Positions 1 through 5,718 of a stretch of 8,407 nt of DNA are shown in pieces (within the stretch, counting starts at the first letter, position 1; the number at the start of each line of letters is the position of its first letter). Below the pieces are notes generated by a model. It was not told the DNA's origin. It ran no database searches and saw only the letters and a program-made list of their open reading frames with translations. A program made the position numbers and the translations under genes. This DNA is from an uncultured Sulfurovum sp. (lineage in GTDB: Bacteria; Campylobacterota; Campylobacteria; Campylobacterales; Sulfurovaceae), in the NCBI GenBank assembly GCA_947311605.1, contig CAMZLC010000175.1, forward strand, positions 1-8,407, written 5' to 3'.

Positions 1-39
1 CATCACATGTTGAAACAACTCTCGTTCGCTTATTTTCAT
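1..39 (-). CDS. 5' end of an unidentified gene, cut by the window edge
   Basis: Reading leftward from an ATG at 39-37 gives MKISERELFQHVM with no stop before the window ends. A GGAG ribosome binding site at 49-46 sits six bases before this ATG, which is why I prefer it. Two further in-frame ATGs lie at 51 and 75 without a comparable binding site. A TATGAT -10-like box at 76-71 would give a short leader of about 25 bases. Thirteen codons are too few to name a family. The gene is called from its start signals only and could be spurious. Confidence 0.4.
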   Translation of the reverse strand, partial: MKISERELFQHVM

Positions 40-70
40 TTTACTCTCCATTTTCTTTCTTTGAAAGAGT

Positions 71-76
71 ATCATA
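71..76 (-). promoter_or_regulatory. Candidate -10 box for the partial left-edge gene
   Basis: TATGAT on the minus strand, one mismatch from TATAAT. It lies about 32 bases before the ATG at 39 in an AT-rich stretch. No convincing -35 box is seen, which is usual for the vegetative sigma factor of Campylobacterota. It overlaps an alternative in-frame ATG at 75, so the two readings compete. Confidence 0.3.
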
Positions 77-249
77 AATGAAAATTGCGAACTTTATTTT
101 ACACTATCGGAATATGAAATAAATGCTCTTTAGTCTTGAAAAATATAGAGTTAGTGTAGATGGAAATTTCAAGAAGCATCCATGTTGATGTCTAAGAAAA
201 TAATATCGATCGGGTGTGCCCATACTGTGCCTCAAAAATCGATAAAATA

Positions 250-294
250 CGCTAAAAGTTAGATTTGTGTTGTGCAGACATGCCTATTTTAGCG
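250..294 (-). terminator. Possible weak terminator after the sel operon
   Basis: CGCTAAAA at 250-257 and TTTTAGCG at 287-294 form a perfect 8-base inverted repeat with a 29-base loop. On the minus strand it is followed by the T-rich TATTTTATCGATTTTTG. The large loop and AT-rich stem make it a poor Rho-independent terminator. It lies about 165 bases beyond the lysE-like stop, and no better candidate is seen closer. Confidence 0.25.
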
Positions 295-456
295 GGTTTT
301 ACCTAAAAATATAAGCCTATGTTATAATCGTAATAGACTCGTATTTTGATTTGCTACCCCCATCCATATTCGACTCCTAGGATTATACAGAACAGGGACT
401 TTGATACCGCTCTTCTAAAAGTGTTATTGTGGAGCCAGATCTAAGGTATGGGGCGA

Positions 457-1071
457 CTATCCCCTAAAGAGCAGTACTGTGCCCGTGGCGATCATGACAC
501 TGCCTGCTGTTTTGCGCATATAGCTCTGTGCACTTTTGCTTCGGAAGAGCAGGCTGGATTTTGAGGCGGTATAAGCATAGAGGAGCATAACAGATCCCAG
601 CACGACAGAAACCACGAGCATCACTATCACGATATCCAGTGTCGAAAGCATTTCGAGATCGACAAAGGTCGGCAGAAACCCTAGATAAAAGAGGATGACC
701 TTGGGGTTACCCAGTGTGATGGAGAGTCCACCCAGAAAACCCTGTGTTGCAGCGGGAGGGATGGGGGTGGTTTGGCTGCCTTGGGATGCCGGATCGCGCC
801 AGAGGCTGATGCCCAGCCAGATCAGGTAGAAACCGCCCAGATACTTGCTCAGCACAAATAGTGCACTGAAAGTCGTGGCGATCATCGAAAGTCCGTAGAT
901 AGCAAAGAGCAGGAAGAGTAGGTCTCCGACAACGATACCGGTAATGACAGGGAGGGTCTGACGAAATCCGGAGGTGAGTGCCTTGGAGACCGTAGCCCAT
1001 ACCCCGGGTCCCGGTATGATCGCCAGTAGAAACATGGCGAGTACCAGACCACCGATACTGAGGAGCGTCAT
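457..1071 (-). CDS. LysE/RhtB-family amino acid exporter
   Basis: A 204-residue membrane protein of the LysE/RhtB superfamily, whose members export amino acids or small metabolites across the inner membrane using the proton gradient. It is very hydrophobic, with about six helices (roughly 3-22, 40-62, 66-92, 112-135, 145-168, 185-203). It carries the family PGPG turn (20-23) after helix one and the GNPK motif (121-124) before FYLGFLP. Length is typical for the family (about 200-210). The ATG overlaps the stop of the upstream 226-residue gene as ATGA (1071-1068), and no ribosome binding site precedes it, so translation is probably coupled. It is the last gene of the selA-selB operon. The substrate cannot be read from sequence; export of a selenium- or sulfur-containing amino acid is only a guess from context. 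The stop TAG lies inside a small GGGG/CCCC hairpin that lacks a T-tract. Confidence 0.85.
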   Translation of the reverse strand: MTLLSIGGLVLAMFLLAIIPGPGVWATVSKALTSGFRQTLPVITGIVVGDLLFLLFAIYGLSMIATTFSALFVLSKYLGGFYLIWLGISLWRDPASQGSQTTPIPPAATQGFLGGLSITLGNPKVILFYLGFLPTFVDLEMLSTLDIVIVMLVVSVVLGSVMLLYAYTASKSSLLFRSKSAQSYMRKTAGSVMIATGTVLLFRG

Positions 1072-1748
1072 CGGAGCAACCGATATCCGACCACGAAATT
1101 GAAACAGAGTTCCCCTAGCTTCATGAGCGTTGATTGAGGGATGACTTCCAAAAAGGGCATACCTGCCTCCAGTGAAGCGAAATTCACCTGGCAGACAAAA
1201 CGATAGCCCTCTACAGGGGTTCCCATCTCGGGAAGTGTCGTGGCATAATCGAGCCGGAAGTGGATGCCAGGGTCTCTTCTCATGCGGAGGATCCGTTCTC
1301 GGGTGCCTTTGAAGTCTTTTTCGTCCAGCCTGATCTCGGCGTGAATGTTGTGGGAGAGGACATTGCGCACAAAAGAGATGATATCGATGAAATCCTCGAA
1401 GCGACTGGCTAATTTGCGCTGCATATAGTCGCGGAAAGGGCTTTCGAGCTTGACGGCTTCTACCATCGCCATGCAGATGCCACGAATAGCATTGAATGCT
1501 ACGAAGTACTCAAAGAGCGTAGGGTGCTCCGTGCCGATCTGGCGCGCATCTGCCATGACCTCCTGGATAATGGCGGGGTTGAAAAGGTAGCCACTGCCAT
1601 CCTCAAACTTTTTGTAGATGCACGGGTCGTAGTGTTGGCTCAGATCTGTCTGCCTGGAGACCGCATCGAAGAACTCCCCGGCATGCAAGAAGTAGAAGTT
1701 CTGTTCGACCAGGAGCAGGGCGTCGTCTACGAGGATACCAGTATCCAT
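1068..1748 (-). CDS. Unknown 226-aa protein with a HEPN-like RNxxxH motif, between selB and the exporter
   Basis: I do not recognise this family. The 226-residue product is soluble, without a signal peptide or membrane segment. Residues about 55-133 look helical (roughly 56-70, 77-103, 105-133), ending in RNVLSH at 128-133. An R-polar-x3-H pattern at the end of a helical bundle is the catalytic signature of HEPN-domain ribonucleases, which cleave RNA or bind nucleotides. The last 90 residues appear mixed alpha/beta, with charged residues at 141-159. The start ATG shares its A with the selB stop (TAATG, 1750-1746), and an AGGAG within the last selB codons supports it. The stop overlaps the lysE-like start. 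Such coupling suggests co-production with SelB, but a role in selenium metabolism or tRNA/mRNA handling is inference. The motif is short and could be chance in a helical protein. Confidence 0.75.
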   Translation of the reverse strand: MDTGILVDDALLLVEQNFYFLHAGEFFDAVSRQTDLSQHYDPCIYKKFEDGSGYLFNPAIIQEVMADARQIGTEHPTLFEYFVAFNAIRGICMAMVEAVKLESPFRDYMQRKLASRFEDFIDIISFVRNVLSHNIHAEIRLDEKDFKGTRERILRMRRDPGIHFRLDYATTLPEMGTPVEGYRFVCQVNFASLEAGMPFLEVIPQSTLMKLGELCFNFVVGYRLLR

Positions 1749-3580
1749 TAGAGCATTCTCCTGTTGCCCTCTTTTTTGATGCCACTTTGCTTGTCGAGGT
1801 ACTCTAGATAGGCGATTAGGTATTTTCGGCTGAGATCAGGGAAGTGCTGTTTGAAATTACTGATCTCTATGTAGCCCTCGTTGCGGATGATCTGCTTGAG
1901 CTGTGCAGTGAGTGCCTGGAGATTTTCATAGGTGACGAAGAGGTTGTGTGCCAGACGGACGGCCTTACGTGACTTGGTGAGCTTCTTGAGGGCATTGTCT
2001 CCCATTTTTCTGTCGAGATCCATGGCATCGTAGATGTTGTAGGGCGCCTCAGGTACGATGCCGCCAGCATCCAGTTTAGCGTATATATTGTTTAATATTA
2101 ATGTGTGAATATCATTGATATTAATGTGTGCATTTTTATAGATACCGTTCTCAAATTTCAGTAGACCTTCTGTCGCCATATCTTTTAATATGTGTTCTAC
2201 CAGAGACTCGCTTGCCCACTTTGTTTTGGCGGAGATGGACCTGGCAGAGAGGAGGGCATACTGATTTTTGGTATAGATATCGGCCAGGCTTTGGCGCAGT
2301 TCATGCATGATATGGGTGGGGTAGACCACCAGCCCTGCCTCATCGACAAAGACATCCTCTAACTCTCTGGCGATCTGCAGTGCCTCGTCATGATTGAGTC
2401 CGAAGCGCTGGTTGGAGGAGATGAGTCCAAAGCCGCGCTTGTGCGTCGCGACCAGCGACCTGAATGCCGCCTTGAAGTCTCTGGCTTTGAGCTGTTCAAG
2501 TAGCGGGAGTTTGAGCCGTTTTTTCATGGGTTCATCGATGGGATTGATCACTCTGCCTCCTGCGATCACTCTGCCGGAGAGACTCAGGACAAAGGGTTCA
2601 TCATAGACCAGGTAGGTCTTTTCTCTGAAGCGCAGTTTGGCAAAACCCTTTTGGATACTCTCCTCTCCGCCATAGAGCAGCACTTTTGCCTCCAGCTGTT
2701 TGGTGCCGATAAAAAACTGCACGGTGGTATCGTGTCGGATATGATGACCGGCAACGGACTCCAGCCAGATGTCGATGGTGCCAAACCCTCTCAGAAACCC
2801 TTTGCGTGTAAGCAGCAGACCTTTTTTGAGGGTCAGCTTGGCACTCTGGAGATTGAGGGCCGCGCGCTGGGAGGCAGTTGCGACCTGGACATCCTGCTCA
2901 TGTACCTGAATATTGCGTATCTGCACCTCTTTGGCATATTCTGCTACAGTGATCCTGTCACCTACCCTGATCTCTCCGTCCAATACGGTGCCGGTGACGA
3001 CGGTGCCGGCTCCGGAGATAGAGAAACTCCGGTCGATATAGTAACGAAAGAGTCCGTTTTCTCTGCGTGGGATCTCTGGCAGGGCATAGAGTGCCTCTCT
3101 CAGCCTCTCGATGCTGTCAGGCTCATGGATGCTGACAGGGAGAATATCGACGAGACTGAGGGTCTCAAAGCCTCCGATATACTCGGCCAGCTCCTGTTTT
3201 CTGGCCTCAATCGTACTGCTGTCTGCCAGATCACTTTTGGTCAGGGCGATGATCAGGTTGCGGACACCCACGAGCGAGAGGATCTGTATGTGCTCTGCGG
3301 TCTGAGGCATGACGCCCTCATTGACATCCAATGCGACCAGACTGGCATCGAAGCCAAAGGCACCGGCGATCATATTTTTGATCAGTTTTTCATGTCCTGG
3401 TACATCGATAAAGGCGATATTGGTCTCTCCATTCTGTATATGACTGAAGCTTAGATCGATCGTGATCCCGCGCCGTCGCTCCTCCTCTGTACTATCCCCC
3501 TCAAATCCCGTCAGTGCCTTGATGAGGGCTGTTTTACCGTGGTCTACATGACCGGCAGTGCCGATGATGAGCTGTCTCAT
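1748..3580 (-). CDS. selB: Selenocysteine-specific translation elongation factor SelB
   Basis: SelB carries selenocysteyl-tRNA(Sec) to the ribosome and binds the SECIS hairpin of selenoprotein mRNAs, allowing UGA to be read as selenocysteine. The 610 residues match the usual length (E. coli about 614). The GTPase domain has the P-loop GHVDHGKT (10-17), RGIT switch I (37-40), DVPGHE (59-64) and TKSD (114-117). Two beta-barrel domains follow (about 175-350, with the GAGTVVTGTV stretch at 190-199). The rest (about 365-610) fits the winged-helix repeats that bind mRNA, ending in an SRKYLIAYLEYLD stretch (584-596) typical of the last one. The ATG overlaps the selA stop by four bases, with a strong AGGGAGG at 3594-3588. 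The linker near residues 484-500 is unusually AT-rich and contains a 13-base direct repeat. Identification is firm. Confidence 0.97.
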   Translation of the reverse strand: MRQLIIGTAGHVDHGKTALIKALTGFEGDSTEEERRRGITIDLSFSHIQNGETNIAFIDVPGHEKLIKNMIAGAFGFDASLVALDVNEGVMPQTAEHIQILSLVGVRNLIIALTKSDLADSSTIEARKQELAEYIGGFETLSLVDILPVSIHEPDSIERLREALYALPEIPRRENGLFRYYIDRSFSISGAGTVVTGTVLDGEIRVGDRITVAEYAKEVQIRNIQVHEQDVQVATASQRAALNLQSAKLTLKKGLLLTRKGFLRGFGTIDIWLESVAGHHIRHDTTVQFFIGTKQLEAKVLLYGGEESIQKGFAKLRFREKTYLVYDEPFVLSLSGRVIAGGRVINPIDEPMKKRLKLPLLEQLKARDFKAAFRSLVATHKRGFGLISSNQRFGLNHDEALQIARELEDVFVDEAGLVVYPTHIMHELRQSLADIYTKNQYALLSARSISAKTKWASESLVEHILKDMATEGLLKFENGIYKNAHININDIHTLILNNIYAKLDAGGIVPEAPYNIYDAMDLDRKMGDNALKKLTKSRKAVRLAHNLFVTYENLQALTAQLKQIIRNEGYIEISNFKQHFPDLSRKYLIAYLEYLDKQSGIKKEGNRRML

Positions 3581-4911
3581 ATGCAGACCTCCCTGCTTGT
3601 TTCGATAATGCGTGCATCATGCTGCGGCTCCAGTGCGCGCAGGTCTATCAAAAAGGCATCCTTCTCGATCCGTCCGATGATATCATGTTTCCTGAATGTG
3701 CGCTCGAGTCGTGTGGCTTTGCCATGCAGATGCAGGGCGATGGTGGGGAATTCACGGTTGGGCAGCGTACCGCCACCCATGAAGGTCATTGTCTCGATCA
3801 CGTCGCACTGTGCCGATCCGATGGCCTGACGCATCGTCTCTGCGCGTTCTCTGAGCACCGAGATGTCGGTAAAAAGCAGTCTCAGCGTAGGGATCAATTC
3901 ATAGCGTTGCTCAAGATAGGCCTTGATACTCTCTTCGAGGATACTGAGCGTTATCTTGTCCACGCGGAGCATTCGCAGGAGCTGGTTCTGCTTGAGTTGG
4001 TCAATAAGCTCTTTTTTGCCGGCGATGATCCCTGCCTGCACGGAGCCAAAGAGCTTATCTCCGCTGAAGCTGATAAGTGCAGGGTCATCTTCGAGTACCT
4101 TGGCGATAGGTAGCTCTACAGTGCTGAGATTGTAGGGGAGTTCTGGGATGTACCCACTTCCCAGGTCATAGTAGTCGATCAGTCCGTGACGTGCTGCCAG
4201 TGCCTTGATCTCTCGGTAAGGGGTCTCTTCACTGAAGCCCTCGATGGTGAAGTTGGAGCGGTGTACCTTCATGAGCATCGCGGTGTTGCTGTTGATGGCA
4301 TGGGCATAGTCGGAGGCTTTGGTCTTGTTGGTGGCACCTACCTCATGCAGAAGGGCACCACTCTGGCTCATCACCTCTGGGATACGGAAGCTGCCGCCGA
4401 TCTCCACCAGTTCACCGCGACTCACCACCGCCTCACGCCCTTTGGCAAAGGTATTGAGCACCAGAAAGACCGCCGAGGCGTTGTTGTTGACCACCAACAC
4501 ATCCTCGACACCGAGCAGGGCGGTCAGATGTGTGCTGACATGTGCATAGCGTTCGCCTCTGCAGCCTGCCTCCTGGTCGTATTCGAGGTTTGAGTAGCTA
4601 CAGATAACTTTGGCGGCATTGTCCAGGATACGGGGATCGATGAGGCTGCGCCCCATATTGGTGTGCAGGATGACACCGGTGGCGTTGATGAGCGGCTTGA
4701 GAGAGGGAGAGAGGAGGGTATGATAGGCGTCAAACACACTTTCGACCAGCGCCTCCTCCGTAAATGTCTCCAGCTCTTTGGCGAGAATCTTTCGTCGGAG
4801 TGTCTCTATCTGCTCCTGCGCGATCTGTGTCACCAGTGCAGGACTGAGATCCCTGAAGGCATCATGGGTAATAAATTTGTCAATCTTGGGGAGGTTTCTG
4901 AGGGCTTGCAT
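3577..4911 (-). CDS. selA: L-seryl-tRNA(Sec) selenium transferase SelA
   Basis: SelA is a cytoplasmic PLP enzyme, decameric in the characterised bacterial form, that converts seryl-tRNA(Sec) to selenocysteyl-tRNA(Sec) using selenophosphate from SelD. The 444 residues are slightly shorter than E. coli SelA (about 463). Visible family blocks are INATGVILHTNMGR (75-88), NNNASAVFL (142-150), the SRGELVEIGGSFRIP block (164-178), and SGDKLFGSVQAGII (283-296), in which K286 is the expected PLP-binding lysine. The N-terminal helical domain (about 1-65) fits the tRNA(Sec)-binding region. The ATG at 4911 has AAGGA at 4921-4917, five bases upstream. It is the first gene of the operon; its stop overlaps the selB start as ATGA. 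The leader has an extended -10 promoter and a small hairpin. selC and selD must lie elsewhere. Identification is firm. Confidence 0.97.
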   Translation of the reverse strand: MQALRNLPKIDKFITHDAFRDLSPALVTQIAQEQIETLRRKILAKELETFTEEALVESVFDAYHTLLSPSLKPLINATGVILHTNMGRSLIDPRILDNAAKVICSYSNLEYDQEAGCRGERYAHVSTHLTALLGVEDVLVVNNNASAVFLVLNTFAKGREAVVSRGELVEIGGSFRIPEVMSQSGALLHEVGATNKTKASDYAHAINSNTAMLMKVHRSNFTIEGFSEETPYREIKALAARHGLIDYYDLGSGYIPELPYNLSTVELPIAKVLEDDPALISFSGDKLFGSVQAGIIAGKKELIDQLKQNQLLRMLRVDKITLSILEESIKAYLEQRYELIPTLRLLFTDISVLRERAETMRQAIGSAQCDVIETMTFMGGGTLPNREFPTIALHLHGKATRLERTFRKHDIIGRIEKDAFLIDLRALEPQHDARIIETSREVCI

Positions 4912-4922
4912 AAGGTTCCTTT

Positions 4923-4942
4923 TGTGTCAGACACACGGTCTG
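4923..4942 (-). promoter_or_regulatory. Dyad/hairpin in the selA leader, just before its ribosome binding site
   Basis: Two overlapping symmetric elements lie between the promoter and the selA ribosome binding site. The first is a perfect 13-base dyad, TGTGTC-A-GACACA (4923-4935), which looks like a regulator site. The second, at 4928-4942, reads on the minus strand as CAGAC-CGTGT-GTCTG, a 5-base-pair stem with a 5-base loop ending about six bases before AAGGA. In E. coli, SelB binds a SECIS-like hairpin in the selAB leader and represses translation. The position here would suit similar control, but the stem is short and its loop does not match the E. coli SECIS loop. Confidence 0.35.
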
Positions 4943-4958
4943 GTTTGGAGTTTTGAAT

Positions 4959-4967
4959 ATTATAGCA
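4959..4967 (-). promoter_or_regulatory. Extended -10 promoter of the selA operon
   Basis: TGCTATAAT on the minus strand: a perfect TATAAT (4964-4959) with an upstream TG (4967-4966). It places transcription start near 4951, about 40 bases before the selA ATG. No TTGACA-like box lies 16-18 bases upstream, as is usual in Campylobacterota. It implies that selA begins its own transcript. Confidence 0.6.
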
Positions 4968-5030
4968 GGTTTTCATTATGGAGTCGGTTATGCTATCCTC
5001 TTGGTATGTTCTTGACTAAAATATACCAGT

Positions 5031-5060
5031 AGACCGTCATCCTAAAACAGGATAAAGTCT
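5031..5060 (-). terminator. Possible terminator after the small membrane protein gene
   Basis: Nested inverted repeats: AGAC (5031-5034) with GTCT (5057-5060), and inside them ATCCT (5039-5043) with AGGAT (5049-5053) around a 5-base loop. On the minus strand a T-rich stretch (TATATTTTAG) follows about nine bases later. The stem is interrupted and the T-run imperfect, so the call is weak. A second repeat, TGGTAT (5002-5007) with ATACCA (5023-5028), follows directly. Confidence 0.3.
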
Positions 5061-5113
5061 GTAGTTAGGTGCAGGCGAGAGAGTGATAGCGTAGCCCTCG
5101 GGAGTGAGCGCGG

Positions 5114-5548
5114 CTATTTGAGGCCAGTGTAGATCAGGTAGGAGAACAAAAATCCAAATATGGAGGCACCGATCAGAGGGGCACCGTAGAGAAAGGCTGC
5201 AAATACCTTGACCAGTATGCTTCTCTGGAGTTTAAGTGCCAAGATAATGACCGAACCGATAAAGGTGGTCAAGAAAGTATAGAGAAAAACATCAACCAGA
5301 GTCAGCCCTTTGGAAAAAAACATGAAGTAGCTGAAAAAGAGGGTAAAAACAAACATTGCCAGTGTGTAAAAAAGTACATTTCTATCGGTATCATAGCGTT
5401 TTAGATTTTCTGGAAGCGGGATATTGCCCTCTTCCGGAACAGCTCTTTGACTGGCTCGTTTGGCAGCGATCGCTTTGCTCTCAAAATAGAGGAATACCAC
5501 TAAACTTACCAGAACTCCCAAGCCGATAGGCAGTATTAAATGTGTCAT
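5114..5548 (-). CDS. Small membrane protein of unknown function
   Basis: I do not recognise this family. The product is about 144 residues with four likely membrane helices: near 3-21, 57-79, 84-106 and 113-141. Between helices one and two lies a charged segment of some 35 residues with a basic AKRASQR stretch, probably cytoplasmic. I place the start at the ATG 5548-5546, six bases after AAGGAG (5560-5555); a GTG at 5551 would add one residue. It has its own likely promoter at 5587-5579 and lies between the plsC stop and the selA promoter, so it may be a single-gene unit. In C. jejuni I recall the fluoride channel gene crcB after plsC. This protein is similar in size and helix count, but I see none of the conserved CrcB glycine/asparagine motifs, so I do not call it CrcB. 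Confidence 0.75.
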   Translation of the reverse strand: MTHLILPIGLGVLVSLVVFLYFESKAIAAKRASQRAVPEEGNIPLPENLKRYDTDRNVLFYTLAMFVFTLFFSYFMFFSKGLTLVDVFLYTFLTTFIGSVIILALKLQRSILVKVFAAFLYGAPLIGASIFGFLFSYLIYTGLK

Positions 5549-5578
5549 CACAGACTCCTTTTGATGTGTATAATGAAT

Positions 5579-5587
5579 AGTATAGCA
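5579..5587 (-). promoter_or_regulatory. Extended -10 promoter of the small membrane protein gene
   Basis: TGCTATACT on the minus strand (-10 box 5584-5579, TG at 5587-5586) lies about 20 bases before AAGGAG. Upstream are T- and A-rich runs (TTCTTTTTTTA) of the kind that replace a -35 box in Campylobacterota. It shares the TGCTATA core with the selA promoter. Confidence 0.5.
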
Positions 5588-5663
5588 TAAAAAAAGAATC
5601 TTTTTAACTATTATTAAAGATTAAGTATAAATAGTCTTAATTTGGTGTAATTTATAAGGCACA

Positions 5664-5685
5664 ATAGACGCTATGCTATGTCTAT
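5664..5685 (-). terminator. Inverted repeat after plsC, possible end of the purine-plsC transcript
   Basis: ATAGAC (5664-5669) and GTCTAT (5680-5685) form a perfect 6-base inverted repeat around a 10-base loop, 34 bases beyond the plsC stop. On the minus strand no T-run follows, so a Rho-independent terminator is doubtful. It may instead stabilise the transcript end. Confidence 0.25.
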
Positions 5686-5718
5686 GCGTTGTTTCAGGGG
5701 ATTGGGGCAGAAAAGAGG

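Larger units (their letters stand above)
40..456. other. AT-rich intergenic stretch, no gene found
   Basis: About 400 bases between the lysE-like stop and the partial left-edge gene. No open frame here has both a ribosome binding site and a protein-like composition, and I find no tRNA. The stretch holds an 8-base inverted repeat (250-257 with 287-294), an overlapping smaller hairpin (287-308), and perfect TATAAT boxes on the plus strand at 323-328 and the minus strand at 387-382. Neither box has a good -35 partner or an obvious gene to drive. It probably contains the end of the sel operon transcript and the promoter of the next gene; a small RNA cannot be excluded. Confidence 0.5.

Noticed and set aside
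196..255. Short plus-strand frame containing VCPYCASK, resembling the zinc ribbon of some transposases
   Set aside because: Only about 19 codons between two stops, with no second CxxC pair and no transposase sequence after it; chance is the better explanation.
449..465. GGGG/CCCC hairpin at the lysE-like stop as a terminator
   Set aside because: The stem is only four pairs with a 7-base loop and no T-run follows on the minus strand.
448..564. A 38-codon plus-strand frame starting after TAAGG near the lysE-like stop
   Set aside because: The purine-rich stretch is only one base from the ATG, and most of the frame is antisense to the exporter gene.
1068..1071. TGA stops of the 226-aa gene and selA (3577-3579) as possible selenocysteine codons
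   Set aside because: Both are in ATGA overlaps with a downstream start. The sequence past the TGA does not continue as a plausible protein, and no SECIS-like hairpin follows at the right distance.
2651..3454. A 267-codon open frame on the plus strand antisense to selB
   Set aside because: It lies wholly inside a certain selB gene, its product matches nothing I recognise, and the composition is that of a shadow frame. No ribosome binding site or promoter supports it.
3619..4593. Plus-strand open frames of 164 and 135 codons antisense to selA
   Set aside because: They lie within the firmly identified selA, have no start signals, and read as shadow sequence.
4912..5113. Search for tRNA(Sec) (selC) next to selA
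   Set aside because: No cloverleaf, long variable arm, TCA anticodon context or T-loop GTTCGA is visible here or in the other intergenic regions. The hairpins present do not assemble into a tRNA.
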